Source: Diphasiastrum complanatum (taxonomy: Eukaryota > Streptophyta > Lycopodiopsida > Lycopodiales > Lycopodiaceae). Taken from it: 64,000 bases of DNA. A model generated the notes under the pieces. It saw only the letters and a list, made by a program, of their open reading frames with translations. It had not been told where the DNA came from and ran no database searches. The position numbers and the translations under genes are program-made. The stretch spans positions 6,028,361-6,092,360 of the forward strand of contig CM055106.1 of assembly GCA_029204225.1 (NCBI GenBank), given 5' to 3'. Shown piece after piece: positions 11,047 through 21,430 of this stretch (position 1 is the stretch's first letter; each line of letters opens with the position of its first letter).

Positions 11047-12343
11047 TATGCCAAATTACTTTAGAACACAATGAGATTGGATCTAGATTTTTCAATTAAA
11101 TCCTATCTGTGATCTGATTTGTAGAAGTTTTTATCACTTGATAATCAAATTTGATTTAGACAAAAAGATCTTGATCAAGCAATCGACACACTAGAAATAA
11201 GAATTCTTTCAAAATTGGTATCAAATTGTAACATAATTCTTCAAAAATTTGACAATAGCTAGATCTGGTAGATCATAACTCAAAAATAATACTGGCAAAG
11301 ATTCTGAGGGTGAAGGGTGACTCGGTGAGGGTTCTTTCAATACTATTTTGGGTAAAAACTCACTTATCTGGCTATTTTAGACAAATTTGACAAAACTAAC
11401 CTTCGTCTGATTGACAGTAGATAGATCTAACACAAATGAAGCTAGGGTAGAACTAGCGAAGGTTCTTTTTGATGAACAATGGTTTTTTTTTCAGCTTGGC
11501 GAGGGTTAAAATGGACTTTGTGAAGAATCCAGATGGAACCAAACTTTGCTGAACTAAAAAATGATGGATCACGAAATTTGGAGACCTTAGACAAATCGGC
11601 GAAGGTTCAGACAAAGATTCAAGAGTGATACTATTATTTTTGCAAAAAAGATCACTTTTTTTGACAAAATAGCCTAGTATAACAACTACCCTTGGCCTAA
11701 CGTTCGTCCAACTTATTGATTACCAGAAATCGTAAGATGGACTTACTGTGACTTGGGCGAAGATTCAGACGAAGGTTCCTCTCAAAGAACCGATATTCTT
11801 GCAGAAAGATGTAAAACTTTCTATAAAAGGTTATCAACAACGAGTGAAACAATTACATTAGCCTTCTATTTTTAGAATTAATCTCTGCCAACTCGGCTAT
11901 AAGTAGATCTGGGTCAGATCTATATAGTGGACCAGGCAAAGGATGATTTTCAATATAATTTTTTTTTTCTAATTTTAGGATTTTTTTTCATTTTTTTCGG
12001 TGGTTTTTCTTCAGTTTTTAGAGATTGACTTAGAGGTAACCTTGGCCCTTCAAACTGGAGCTTCACTGCATCAGGGCGGTCTTGCTTGCAAGTGGGCAAA
12101 TGTTGGTTGCAAAGAAACATAAAGTTATCAATGTTTGATGAAGATTTTGTCCCTTTTCAACCAAAATTGCAGAAAATGAACGATTTTTGTTGTTTCTCTG
12201 GTTTCTTCAAATCCAAATGGATTTTAGGAATGGCTACATGGATTTTCTTGCTCAATAATCAAAACAGATTTCAAGCAAAAAAATCGACAGAAATCAAGCA
12301 AAATCCTTCCAAAATTAATCCTAAAATGCAATTTTAACACTAA
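11047..12343 (-). other. Probable untranslated leader of the gypsy element
   Basis: This lies between the gag start and an upstream LTR candidate on the minus strand. No open frame of note is present, except a shadow frame at 12086-12337. It carries repeated words such as GGCGAAGGTTC and GACGAAGGTTC on the plus strand. The left edge of the large duplication (11429) falls inside it. Confidence 0.4.
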
Positions 12344-13018
12344 TGTGCCAAGCTCTATTAAGCATCAAGAGATGAAGAGGATTAAGTAGTTGTCACGAGG
12401 AGATTCATTCCCATGAGAGCGATAGCATAGTTCAGATTCAACATGTGCAATGATCACTTGATTAACACTATGATCCATTAATACTAGCAATTAACACTAC
12501 ACATTCAATTATAGATCAAGCTTATTAATCTCTCACTTTCTTCTCTCTCATAAAAATATAACAAGATTCAATCCCAATCAAATAGCAAATCCAACAATTT
12601 GCAAATCCAAACAAGCATGAGAGATGAATTAAGGAGAAGAATAACAAGGACATTCAATTCCAATTGATAGATTCTCAACCTGCTTTATTGAAATGAACAT
12701 GAAAAATGAATCACAAAGTCCCACTATATATAGTGGATTTTAGGGCTTTGGCCTCAAATCCTATTGGACAATTTCCACCTCCCTTATTATTTGAGATTCG
12801 AAAGCCCTTTTTATTCACTAACTTGACTATTAGGCCTTGCGAGATTTAATTCTCGCAAAAAGGTCTAAAGTCCTTTTATTCACTTTTAACTAATCAAATA
12901 ACTATGTGATCATCGGGTTGGACTTACACACACAGGGTGCCAAATCCCTCTCACTTATTAACTGCTAATAAATGAGTAACTAATTAGGGTTGCCTCGAGA
13001 TACACAAACCCTCCAACA
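12344..13018 (-). mobile_element. Probable 5' LTR of the minus-strand gypsy element (copy in A1)
   Basis: On the minus strand it starts TGTTGGAGGGTTTG and ends GCTTGGCACA, a TG...CA segment of about 675 bp placed upstream of the gag leader. It holds CCACTATATATAGTGG (12721-12736), a perfect 16-bp palindrome that doubles as a TATA box. A clean primer-binding site was not recognised next to its end, so the inner boundary is uncertain. The duplicate lies at about 23264-23938. Confidence 0.5.
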
Positions 13019-13480
13019 TAAAGGATGTTAAGCAAATGTTGTTTTCCAAATTTGACATGATAGATCTGGACGAAGCTCACTACTATCTAGGAATTCAAAT
13101 CCACAAAGATAGAGCGAGATGGATGATTTACATCACTTAGCAAAAGTATCTTCATAATATCTTTATCATATATAATCTAATTAATTGTAAAAAAGCTCAC
13201 TCATCAATGGATCCAAACTTGCAATTGTCAAGGACTAATGCCCTCAGACAAAACAATAAAAGAAGCAAATGAGGGAGTATACTTATCAATTGATAGTTGG
13301 ATCTCTCATATATGCAATGGTGTATATCAGACTTGATATATTTTGTGCAGTTAGCTCACTAAGACAATTCATGGCAAATCCTGGCATGATCCATTGGAAG
13401 GCTATTTGAAACCCTTGTATCCTTATAGATGGCCCTTGGAATTCAAATATTCTGTCAAGGTCTATCCAAGTAGATGTAAT
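13019..13480 (+). pseudogene. Ty1/copia reverse transcriptase C-terminal fragment (A1)
   Basis: The plus strand reads DVKQMLFSKFDMIDLDEAHY then YLGIQIHKDRARWMIYI, followed by QKYLHNIF, which is the RT connection after the YVDD box in copia polymerases. Further on it decays through several stops. No LTR or YVDD box is attached, so this is a truncated relic. The copy at 23939-24400 has the same defects, so the decay predates the duplication. Confidence 0.72.
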
Positions 13481-13790
13481 CATGGCTCTTACGTATGACG
13501 ATTGCCAACTGAAGATCCTCTACATTCTACTACATGAGCCAAAATGACTACTATGGGGCCAAACCACCCAATCAACTGAAAAATGAGAGTCAAAACCCCA
13601 AACAACTTCACCCTCCATAGTGACTGAATACAAGAGAGGAGAGAATCCTACCAACTAGAAATAGGTAGGTGAGGAGAGGAGCGAGTTTCTATAGGTTTAT
13701 ATATCAATCTCTGGTGCTTAGGAATATATTCTATAAGATTCCAATTCTCATGTAATTGTTTTTTATCTCCTTTACATGCACATATAGCCA
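13481..13790. other. No gene recognised
   Basis: Sequence between the copia RT fragment and the gypsy relic in A1. No domain was seen on either strand. Confidence 0.35.
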
Positions 13791-14636
13791 TCAGACACCA
13801 TTTACTAGCTCCACATGTCCTAATGAGTATGCATGGGCCTTCATAAGGTTATTCATGACATTTTTGGCCTATTCTGAAATGGCAAGGCATAACTCATAAA
13901 CTTTCACACTAGAGTACCGAATATCCACTTCAGAGATTATTTCGAATCCTCTGAACCAAGCATGGATGAAACATTCTTCTCCCCTTGAACTACTTCTATC
14001 CTTATAATTGAAACTTAGGAAAATTCTTCTTTATACTTTCAACTCTTTCCCACGAATCATCATCCTAAGTGCGTCCTTTCCAATAGATCAAGCTCTTAGA
14101 GATAGAACAGTTTCTCATGCAAAATTAGCAACCTTCTAGATCTTAACGTATTTCATCTCCACATTAACCAGAGATCTAGGTTGAAAACTATACATAAGGA
14201 TAAACGTACTATAACTTGTAGCATAATGTTTTCTACTATTGTAAGCAAACTCAAGTAAATGAATGTAGTCCTTCCACTGAGACTAAATGTGAGACACATA
14301 TGTTCTCAACATATCCCATCCTCCATAGTTTGATTAATTCTTTCAATCTATCCATCTAATTATGGATAATCAATAGAACTAAAACTAAGCAAAGTGTCAA
14401 GCTTATGGAATACAACTAATCAAAAGTGATCTATAAACTTAGGATTTCTATCACTAACAATATCACTTGGCATTCCATAAATCTACATAATCTTTTCACA
14501 AAGATTTGGGCTAAATTTGAAGCCTTTTAGTTGACTTTACTGGTATGAATGTAGCTAACTTAGTTAACTTGTCCCCTACAACTCAAATAGAATCATGTTT
14601 CCATTGGATATTTGGAAGTCCAAATACAAAATCCAC
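13791..14636 (-). pseudogene. Ty3/gypsy integrase core relic, truncated (A1)
   Basis: Reading minus from 14636, the first residues are VDFVFGLPNIQWKHDSI followed by a stop, then VVGDKLTKLATFIPV in place. This is the start of the gypsy integrase catalytic core (first Asp in VDFVFGLP). Later parts correspond to the region of the second Asp and to the C-terminal side, but are heavily decayed. The zinc-binding domain that should precede it is missing here, yet it is present next to the same sequence in the second copy (25591-25773). This shows that the join at 14636/14637 is a deletion scar. Confidence 0.7.
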
Positions 14637-15959
14637 TGGTTTCTGAGAAAACATGTGGATTCCATTCCTATATTTTGCCGATTTTCTCAAGCATTCATCT
14701 AGACTACCCTTTGATTACTCAAAATTGTTAAACATTGAATATGATTGACTGGAAACTTGATCCAGATTTGAGATCCTCTAATTCCTCAAGTAAAAAACGT
14801 TGGTTGCTCAGAACTCTCCTCTTGAGAATCAGGACTAATTAGTAAGATTTCTAGTTTGGTGGTCCTTTTCTTTCAAGTAAATTTTTTTTTTCCTCTTTTT
14901 CATTTAAAAGGGAGCGAAGATGTCTCCTGGGCTAAATCCCACCAAGTTTTTTTTCTTTTAAAATGTATCTAATGGTGCATGGAAAAAAAATAAAAAATAT
15001 TTAATATTTTCACTCGAGAACAGTTCCACCTCCTTGGAATTCCGCCCTCCATTGACCTTCCCTTGCAAAATGGCATGGGCACTTGTGGCCTTTTCTACTT
15101 GTTTTGTAGTCTACTTAAAAAGCCTAATGAGTAGCACAATTGTCTATAATGTTTAAGTTTTATGAATGCACATTCAGTTTCATAATGGTCTTGTAGAAAA
15201 TTAACACAATGTCAATTACGCAATGGCAATAGCTTGGGCAGATGACTCTTTACCAAGCAAAGTGTCTTTTGCTTGGTTCCTTCTATAATACTCTATAATG
15301 CGATGAGCTATTTGCCACATATAGCAATTACTTTGTGCTTGCTACATTAGTTTTTCCCTAATTGTTGGCATTTGTGAAAGTTGTCATGCACAAACTCAAT
15401 TTATTCCAAATTTGACACGAGGACCAACCTTTCCATACAATAATATCTAAGTTTTGTTACCAAGTTACAAATGGCTCAAGGATCTTACCTTAAGGCCTTA
15501 GTCCTCTCGTGCACATGAGGCCCAACATTTCCGTTTCCCCTTGTTGGCTTTGGTTGATTCTACAAAAAATAAAAGTGGGAGTACATGGCAGAATTGGAGC
15601 ACTCTTTGATAATCTTTTAATATCTATATATAGTAAAAATTTTGTGTCACAGCCAGTGTGAGCGCTGCCCAGAACCCTTTTTTTTCAAAATGTTTTCCCT
15701 CTCCCTCCCCCTCTTCTCACATTGCAAAACAAACCCCCCCCCCCCCCCCTTCCCCCCCCATTTTAAACCAATTCTGGCCGTCCCCCCAAGTGGGCTAGCT
15801 CAAAAAGGAACTATTCCTTTGGAGGCTGGTACCATCAAAACGAAGAGGATTACAGAGTCCGTGGGGTGGATTTGTAGTTCAGTGTTCTCGTGTGAATGGC
15901 AACGAAAGTTGAAAAGATCAATTTCAAGGGAGATCTTCTTTGGAGTAGTTGGTCTTCAT
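14637..15959. other. No gene recognised; C-homopolymer tract (B1)
   Basis: Mostly AT-rich unique-looking sequence, also present at 31699-33010. A C-rich tract at 15735-15772 (runs of 17 and 8 C) is much shorter in the other copy (32797-32808), as expected of an unstable homopolymer. A small open frame at 15642-15962 depends on this tract and is not conserved in length, so I do not call it a gene. Confidence 0.4.
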
Positions 15960-16713
15960 TGAGACGGCTACATTCGGAATTGAAACTCATTGAGCATGGG
16001 TGATATCCACTTTCGGGTGGGTTTTTCAAAGGGGAGGCTAGGATCACCTTAAGAGACTGGCAACAAGTTGGACCAAGGCTAGAATCCTAGCGAAATGGTC
16101 ATATTTGTATATTTGGCAATTGAGGCCAATTTTCATATTAGACTTAGAGTTTGACTTTTCAAAGTGATATTAGTCTAAAAGCATTTGAATAAACACTTTT
16201 GAAAAGTGTGGAAAACTATAGAACACGAGTTTTGGAGAGATTCAATTTGAGCAATAGATACATTGAATCCAGTCACAAAAATAGTAGGGTTTTCATTATG
16301 GAGGAAAACCAAAGTTTGAATTTAGGTTTGGACCTATTATAAAAGGATGTAACTCGTGGGAATAGAAGACATTGTCTCTCTCTTATCTCATTCATGCTTA
16401 TACATGGTTCTCTTGGGTTCTACTATCTATTGGTGCATTGTACTTGTGATATCTTGCAATTCTATGTGTAGAATGTTCATTAAATGCTATTTTCAGATCC
16501 ACACGTGTGAAATACGGTAGCTTACTGTTTTTGTATGGATAGAAACGTTATTTTATGTTTTGATTGATGTTTGATCAAGATCTGTTAGAGTTTGCATCTC
16601 ATTCATAGTGTAGATGTTGGTTTTTCTACATTGGCAAGATTGGTGATTTGCTTGTCTTTCTAACCAAAGTTCAAGGGAATATTTTGGATGTTAATGATCT
16701 TAAATTATTCACA
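15960..16713 (+). mobile_element. Copia-type LTR, right end defined by a primer site (B1)
   Basis: The sequence contains a TATA box (CTATTATAAAAGG, about 16336-16348), CT-rich transcribed sequence just after it, and ends TTATTCACA immediately before a primer-binding site. The left end is not fixed and 15960 is only approximate. The second copy is at about 33012-33765. Confidence 0.5.
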
Positions 16714-16725
16714 TGGAATCAGAGC
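16714..16725 (+). other. Primer-binding site like initiator-Met tRNA (B1)
   Basis: TGGAATCAGAGC here, and TGGCATCAGAGC in the other copy at 33766-33777, differ by one base from TGGTATCAGAGC, the usual plant copia primer site complementary to initiator-Met tRNA. It directly follows the CA end of the LTR. Confidence 0.65.
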
Positions 16726-17169
16726 TTGTGTTTCAAGTTATAAAGAGAGCATTCACAATCTATCAATGATTTGGAGAAGATATCAATGCTAGAGCATGCT
16801 AGATTGGATTCTACACCAAAATCGAGTTTCTTGCATATGTAGATTGGATCTTTTGTAGATCAAAACTCTATTTAGGGTTATAATCTTGATCAATTCTGAT
16901 TTCAAACATTACTTACTGGAAATGGCCAATTTTTAGAGCATTGGAAAAGCCTAAGTGGTGGCTACAAGATTGCATATCAAGTTTTAGACAATCGCATGTA
17001 GATTTTGAAATAATCAATTTTTTGTGATTTTATCAAAACCTTAATTTTGATTGGATCTCTAGATTGTGATATTACTGAACTTCATTTAAGTGTGTTTCAA
17101 TCTTAGAAAGTGGCAAGAGTCATTAGATTGAGGACAAATCATAGGTTGATCAAGATTTCACTATTCTAT
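16726..17169 (+). other. Leader-like sequence after the primer site (B1)
   Basis: AT-rich sequence in the place of a retrotransposon leader. No gag follows; instead a GACGT-rich cluster begins. No gene recognised. Confidence 0.4.
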
Positions 17170-17720
17170 CAAAACAACACCCGCCACGATTTGCGACTTG
17201 TTTTGCGACATGAATTGCGAGTTTAATTTGTCTTTAATTCGTCGCGGACGTCGAAAAAACACATCTCTATAAGGTTGTCGGAGCTCGACATCATTAAAAC
17301 ACGTCACAATCTGACATACATAAGTTGTCGAAATCCGAAACGACAAATCCCGGTGGATGAGGATGAATCAGACGTGGACGTCGCAATGCGACGTTCGACG
17401 TGGACGTCAGATTGCCACGTCCGACATGTACGTCACAATCCGACGTCCAAAGATGTCGCTTGCGATCCGACGTGGATGTCGGAATGCGACGTTAAAAAAA
17501 ATCGTCGACGTTTGTAAATCCAAAATGATCTCTAAAATTGTCCGACAAATGTCCGATGCCCATCCGACTTCCATCCGACGTCAACTTGAATGTCGGATTC
17601 TGACATCCCAAATACACGTTGGAATCCGACATCTGTTAACAAAATGATAAAAAAAAAGGTCTGACATGTGTTCGACGTCTATCTGACATGTGTCCGACGC
17701 GTTTGGATGTTAGATTCTTA
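17170..17720. repeat. GACGT-rich short-motif cluster (B1)
   Basis: About a dozen GACGT pentamers on the plus strand lie within roughly 500 bp, many as GACGTC or inside GTCGGATT and TCCGACGT words in both orientations, along with GCGACAT and TTGCGAC variants at the left edge. The words make a loose array with irregular spacing and no fixed unit. Copy 2 has it at 34222-34750, shorter by a 22-bp repeat unit. A third, independent cluster is at 53335-53700. Such arrays occur as subterminal repeats of CACTA-type DNA transposons and could also be bZIP-type binding sites; neither is shown here. Confidence 0.8.
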
Positions 17721-18312
17721 CGTCCCAAATTAGGTTAAAGAAATAAAGAAATAAAGAAATATTTAAAAATGCATAAAAAATAGCGCGCGCATTTTTATCG
17801 GGCTGTTCTTGGAGTTAGGTTCTTGGAGAAGCGATGTTCATGAATTGTTTTTGAAACAATATTTTTGAGTTGCATTCAACATTTGGATCAAACAACAAGC
17901 TAAGCATGAGGTACTTTTCATTCTTAAATTACTTTTCATTCTATATTTTATTGCATTACTTCATGTGCATTATGAATGACAATACTGTATTGCATTGCTT
18001 TATGCACATCATAAATTTTATTTAGATTTCTATATATGATATTAATTCTTGTTTGGAAATCCGACGTTGCACATGGTTTTGAATTCTTAGTTGGTTATTA
18101 CGCCAATGCACATCTCAAAATCGACATTGCAATTTTGGAAAAAAGAACATTGCACATATAAAAGCAATGACAATATAGCACGATCATTTGCAATAATAAT
18201 ATATTCATAATATCAACCAATGTATTACAAAATTGGTGCTTTAATTTTGCATGAGTCTTTCTAGATCTAACATCAAGTAAAAACCGCATCAACTAAAACT
18301 TATAAACCTAAT
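17721..18312. other. No gene recognised (B1)
   Basis: It begins with short tandem AAAGAAATA units (about 17736-17765) and a GCGCGC word, then AT-rich sequence. It lies downstream of the stop codon of the minus-strand exon pair, so part may be a 3' untranslated region. Confidence 0.35.
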
Positions 18313-18565
18313 CTACTCATCGTCGTCGTGACGTCCAGTCTGCATGAACACAAACAAACAAACTACATTAATATTTAATGCTTAATCATATAAAAATTAA
18401 TAAAATTGACATCAGAATACAAACCACATTAGTATGAATACAAAAGCTAGTACTTACATTTGGAGGATGACCCTCGCTCTTTAGTTTGTCAACTAATGCA
18501 TCGTATGATTCCCTGAAGGCAAATTCGTACTCTTCCTTAGTTGGCAGACGTCCATAGTCCGCCAA
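18313..18565 (-). pseudogene. Two terminal exons of an unrecognised minus-strand gene (B1)
   Basis: An exon at 18458-18565 (36 codons) is bounded on the minus strand by an acceptor ATAG| and a donor |GTAAGT. It reads LADYGRLPTKEEYEFAFRES and on to LVDKLKSEGHPPN. The last exon (18313-18339) follows an acceptor CATGCAG| and adds TGRHDDDE before TAG. The join is in phase and gives a short acidic tail. An upstream minus-strand stretch ending at a GT donor near 18679 (VEVAWGEDHHTQYM) would join in frame. I do not recognise the protein. It sits downstream of the transposase-like frame at 19374-19736, so it may be the C-terminus of the same gene. Identical exons occur at 35346-35598. Confidence 0.5.
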
Positions 18566-18799
18566 CTATCCATGCATTCAATTTAAGTTGAAATTAATTT
18601 AGGCCTACGTTGGAGCAGCTAGTCATAATGCATATTAAAATATAAAAGCATATAAAATCATCTGTTTTCAAATGCTAACCATGTATTGTGTGTGATGATC
18701 CTCTCCCCAAGCCACTTCAACTACATCTACAAACTCAACACAACATTTGTGGAGCAGTAGCAAGTCATTTTTTGAAAATATTTTCTTTCGTAATATTTT

Positions 18800-19070
18800 A
18801 ACCATATCATCTAATCACAAATGTGGGTAATGATGTGATCCTTCACTGACAGGTTAATGAAGGTCAAAGCTTTCCTCAACTTCTTATCGAACACTTTGAT
18901 GTTCGCTTCATTTGGCGGTCTTCTCTCATCACCTATGATGACATCCCACACATCCTTCTCCATCAGTATGTTTTTCATTTTGAATTTTCACACCTCATAG
19001 TTGGAAATCCCGTCCAATTTGTTACTTTCACTCAAAATGGACTCTCCCATGTTCGTCATTGCAAAACTGC
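18800..19070 (-). pseudogene. Copia gag (UBN2-type) N-terminal fragment (B1)
   Basis: The minus strand reads KLDGISNYEV, then a TGA where the family has a conserved Trp, then KFKMKNILMEKDVWDVIIGD and LRKALTFINLSVKDHII. This is the start of the copia gag polypeptide domain (x-NY-x-x-WKF-K-M...L...DLWDV). It is flanked on both sides by sequence with exon-like features rather than by more gag. It may be an insertion or a captured piece within the relic gene. The copy at 35833-36103 shares the same stop. Confidence 0.65.
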
Positions 19071-19373
19071 TTGAAACTTCTACCGTAGGCTAAAAGTAGT
19101 ATGCCGAGGCCAACTGTGATGTCAGAAGTAAAAAATGATGACCTGTACTTTTTCCCTTACTAGGCCACCCGCCGCTTTTCCGCCAAATTGAAAGCCAAAT
19201 CGGCGTCGCCTTTCGAAATGCACTCTGTTGCCAACTCCCAACTACATGCCCAATGGAATGGTGAGATCACCTTTGGTGGACTCCGAACACTTTTTCCACT
19301 ACAATCACTCTATTTTGTTGTACTATACTTGCAGGTACAGTCTGGGTGCCCTTCGTTTGGAGTCAAAGATAAA

Positions 19374-19736
19374 CTATAAGAGTAGTGTAGGTTCACTTAC
19401 TATGCTTGCTTGCAATCCCGCCTTTCTGCTCGAGCCCAACCTCGGATTGCCTGTCCCATGCATCCTAGCGGCCAAAACATCTTTCTGAATCTTGTATTTA
19501 TCTGTTCGTTCATCCGCTTTTACACGGTTCCAATCACTTCTTGAACACCAGGAGGGCTTGGATTGCCCGTCCCTATAAGCTCGTTGTGCCATATCACGAC
19601 GATGCCTAATCCATAAGCTCATATGCTTATGAATATCATTCTCCTCGAATTTCTCTTCTTGTTGGAATTTATTACGAAGGGTAGTAATAACCTGTCGTTT
19701 ATCGGTGGCAAGTTGTTCGGACCATTTATTAAACAA
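19374..19736 (-). pseudogene. Transposon-like coding exon, possibly plant En/Spm type (B1)
   Basis: An open frame of 120 codons carries a helical start (MFNKWSEQLATDKRQV), SLWIRHRRDMAQRAYRDG, a KPSWCSRSDWNRVK tryptophan motif, KADERTDKYKIQKDV and HGTGNPRLGSSRKAG. The order of KP-x-x-W...W, then a K-rich helix, then H-x-G-G...SSRKAG resembles the plant Ptta/En/Spm transposase-associated domain. A good donor (ATA|GTAAGTG) lies just before the end of the open frame, so it may be the first or an inner exon. Function is uncertain. The copy at 36407-36769 is open over the same length with a few substitutions. Confidence 0.5.
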
Positions 19737-19739
19737 TCT

Positions 19740-20044
19740 GTCGTCAAAATGGCATTGACATAAAGAATAGAGCTGGTTCTAGCTATTGGATGTGAGAGTT
19801 CTTATGCATTAATTGCTTGGTTTTGAAGGTACTGAACATATTTTCAGGTATGAGAAGATTGTTGTACTTTAATTTGGTTCATTTAATCAAATCTATGTGC
19901 CTAATGTGGAGTTAAATGCCAAATTTGCTAGTTTTGGTAAGTAGTTTTGATTCTAGCTCATAGTTTGGATCTAGATCTTTGATTTGTGCATTCTCCATCA
20001 CTTTTAGGATTGATTGGGATTCATTTTGCTATAAAATTTTGTCA
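19740..20044 (+). mobile_element. Copia LTR relic, right-hand part (B1)
   Basis: The run from about 19830 to the end at TTTTGTCA matches 56110-56335, the right end of the LTR of the plus-strand copia at 55.6-58.3 kb. Shared stretches include ATCAAATCTATGTGCC and CACTTTTAGGATTGATTGGG. Here it is followed by TGCACTTGAG and not by a primer site, so it is a solo or truncated LTR. The duplicate ends at 37076. Confidence 0.7.
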
Positions 20045-20729
20045 TGCACTTGAGTCATTTTTTTAAGTAGCTTACTAATTATTCATATTACTTAGTTAGA
20101 CAAATATTTTGTAATTTTGCACTTGAATCATTTTTTACATGCCAAGATATTTAAATATTTTTTTTTCAAAATCACATGAAGATATTATATATTGCATTAA
20201 AAAAAAATCAAACATTAAAATGTTTTGAAATTTTGAATTCACTTAATTTAACAATTATTTTTTGTTATTTTTCATAATAACAAATTGATTACAACTAATA
20301 TTTATATTATTTTAACAAAAGTAACCTAAAGTTTTAAATATATCTTGCATCATAGTCTGGATTTTAAATTTTTGCAAAATGTAACATAGTCACAAATCGT
20401 TTTTTTTTATTCTATTTGAAGTTTCAAAATGTATGAAAATTTTAAAAAACCTTAAAATCTGTAAGTAAAAAGGGTCTTCCGCCACTTCTCGTTTCAAAAT
20501 ATTTCGCGTTCTATGTCCTTTGGTTGTCAATTAATCGATTTTCAGTATACTGCAAAAAAACTTATATTATGTATAGTAATACTCAAGCAACTATAACATA
20601 GCTATAAATACTAACTAGGAGTCAACATTTACGGTAACATCGATCAATTCATGTGGTCTTTCATCCTGATCGTTCAAATCCCAGATGGTGGTACGTGATT
20701 CAAGTCGTTTCTTGAAATAAAAGAATTTT
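20045..20729. other. AT-rich sequence, no gene recognised (B1)
   Basis: Very AT-rich with A and T homopolymers. Nothing coding was seen. The duplicate at 37077-37760 shows the usual scattered differences. Confidence 0.4.
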
Positions 20730-20933
20730 TGAAGATAGAGATGTTGTGGAGGACATGGTGCTACCAGTTGATGCACTTCATGAACAAGATCGTAAAGATG
20801 GATTTGATGACACATTTTTGGAGGATGATCATGTGCAAGCTTCACAAGCTAATAATGATGTTGAGCGTGATGCATCATCATCGGATGGATCGACGACACA
20901 CCACAAGAACACAAAAAGCAAATATCTATGCAA
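20730..20933 (+). pseudogene. Acidic coding-like fragment, unrecognised (B1)
   Basis: One plus frame (via the ATG at 20746) reads EDMVLPVDALHEQDRKDG, then DDTFLEDDHVQASQANNDVE and a Ser/Asp-rich tail. The composition resembles an acidic linker or tail of a plant nuclear or transposon protein, but no domain is recognisable. It leads directly into the palindrome cluster, and that frame is closed differently in the second copy because of deletions there. Confidence 0.3.
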
Positions 20934-21430
20934 TTATTCACGCACAATACAAAAGAGGTCATGCAGCCAATTTTTTTTTGAGTGGATTGGCGTGAATATA
21001 CGCGTGGATACGGTTTTGTGGATTATCCACGCATGGATGTTCCATGTGGCTATCATTTCTGGAAACTCCATAATTCACCAGAGACCGTGAAATTCAAATC
21101 GCGTGGATTATCCACGTGTGGATCTTCCACGCCAACTCAGACAACTGGCAGCCGACCTAACCTCCGATGACCGATTCCGATTATCCACGCATGGATTATC
21201 CACGCCATAGTAAGATGCAAAAAAATTAGACTTGGCTTTCACGTAGAACTGCATGGCAAATTATCTACGTGTGGATAATCCACATGTATTTTTTTTATCC
21301 ACGCAAAATCCAGAGAGTTGGGGCCATGGATATAGCGTGGATAATTTTTTTTTCAAACCACGCGGTATCCATGGCTTCAACTCTCTAGATTGTGCATGGA
21401 TTATTCACTTGTAAAAATCCACACAAATTC
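20930..21430. repeat. Cluster of GTGGATTATCCAC-type palindromes with a 34-bp hairpin (B1)
   Basis: Interrupted palindromes of the form GTGGAT-T-ATCCAC, often flanked by CGC/GCG, recur in both orientations (for example near 21019, 21101, 21191 and 21270), with many degenerate ATCCACGC or GCGTGGAT half-sites. A longer inverted repeat has arms at 21307-21340 and 21358-21391 (29 of 34 positions paired, 17-bp loop). The second copy (about 37965-38425) lacks 87 bp and carries an extra 55-bp direct repeat within the cluster. Confidence 0.85.

Larger units (their letters stand above)
11429..14636 (+). repeat. Duplicated segment A, copy 1
   Basis: It matches 22349-25556 in the same orientation over about 3.2 kb. 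By reading the two copies line by line I count about 13 substitutions and two homopolymer shifts, roughly 99.5% identity. It contains part of the gypsy leader, the LTR with the TATATATA palindrome, a copia RT fragment and gypsy integrase. Segment B follows at once; in copy 2 segment X follows instead. Confidence 0.97.

Noticed and set aside
12344-13018. A1 and A2 as the two LTRs of one large element with B as its interior
   Set aside because: A contains several unrelated element fragments in both orientations and its own LTR, and B recurs at 31.7 kb without A directly beside it, so a segmental duplication explains the layout better.
15642-15962. 106-codon open frame in B1 as a gene
   Set aside because: It runs through a poly-C tract whose length differs in B2, so the frame and start are not conserved between copies.
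17170-17720. CRISPR-like array in the GACGT cluster
   Set aside because: Words are short with irregular spacing and mixed orientation, there are no fixed repeats or spacers, and the sequence is plant nuclear DNA.
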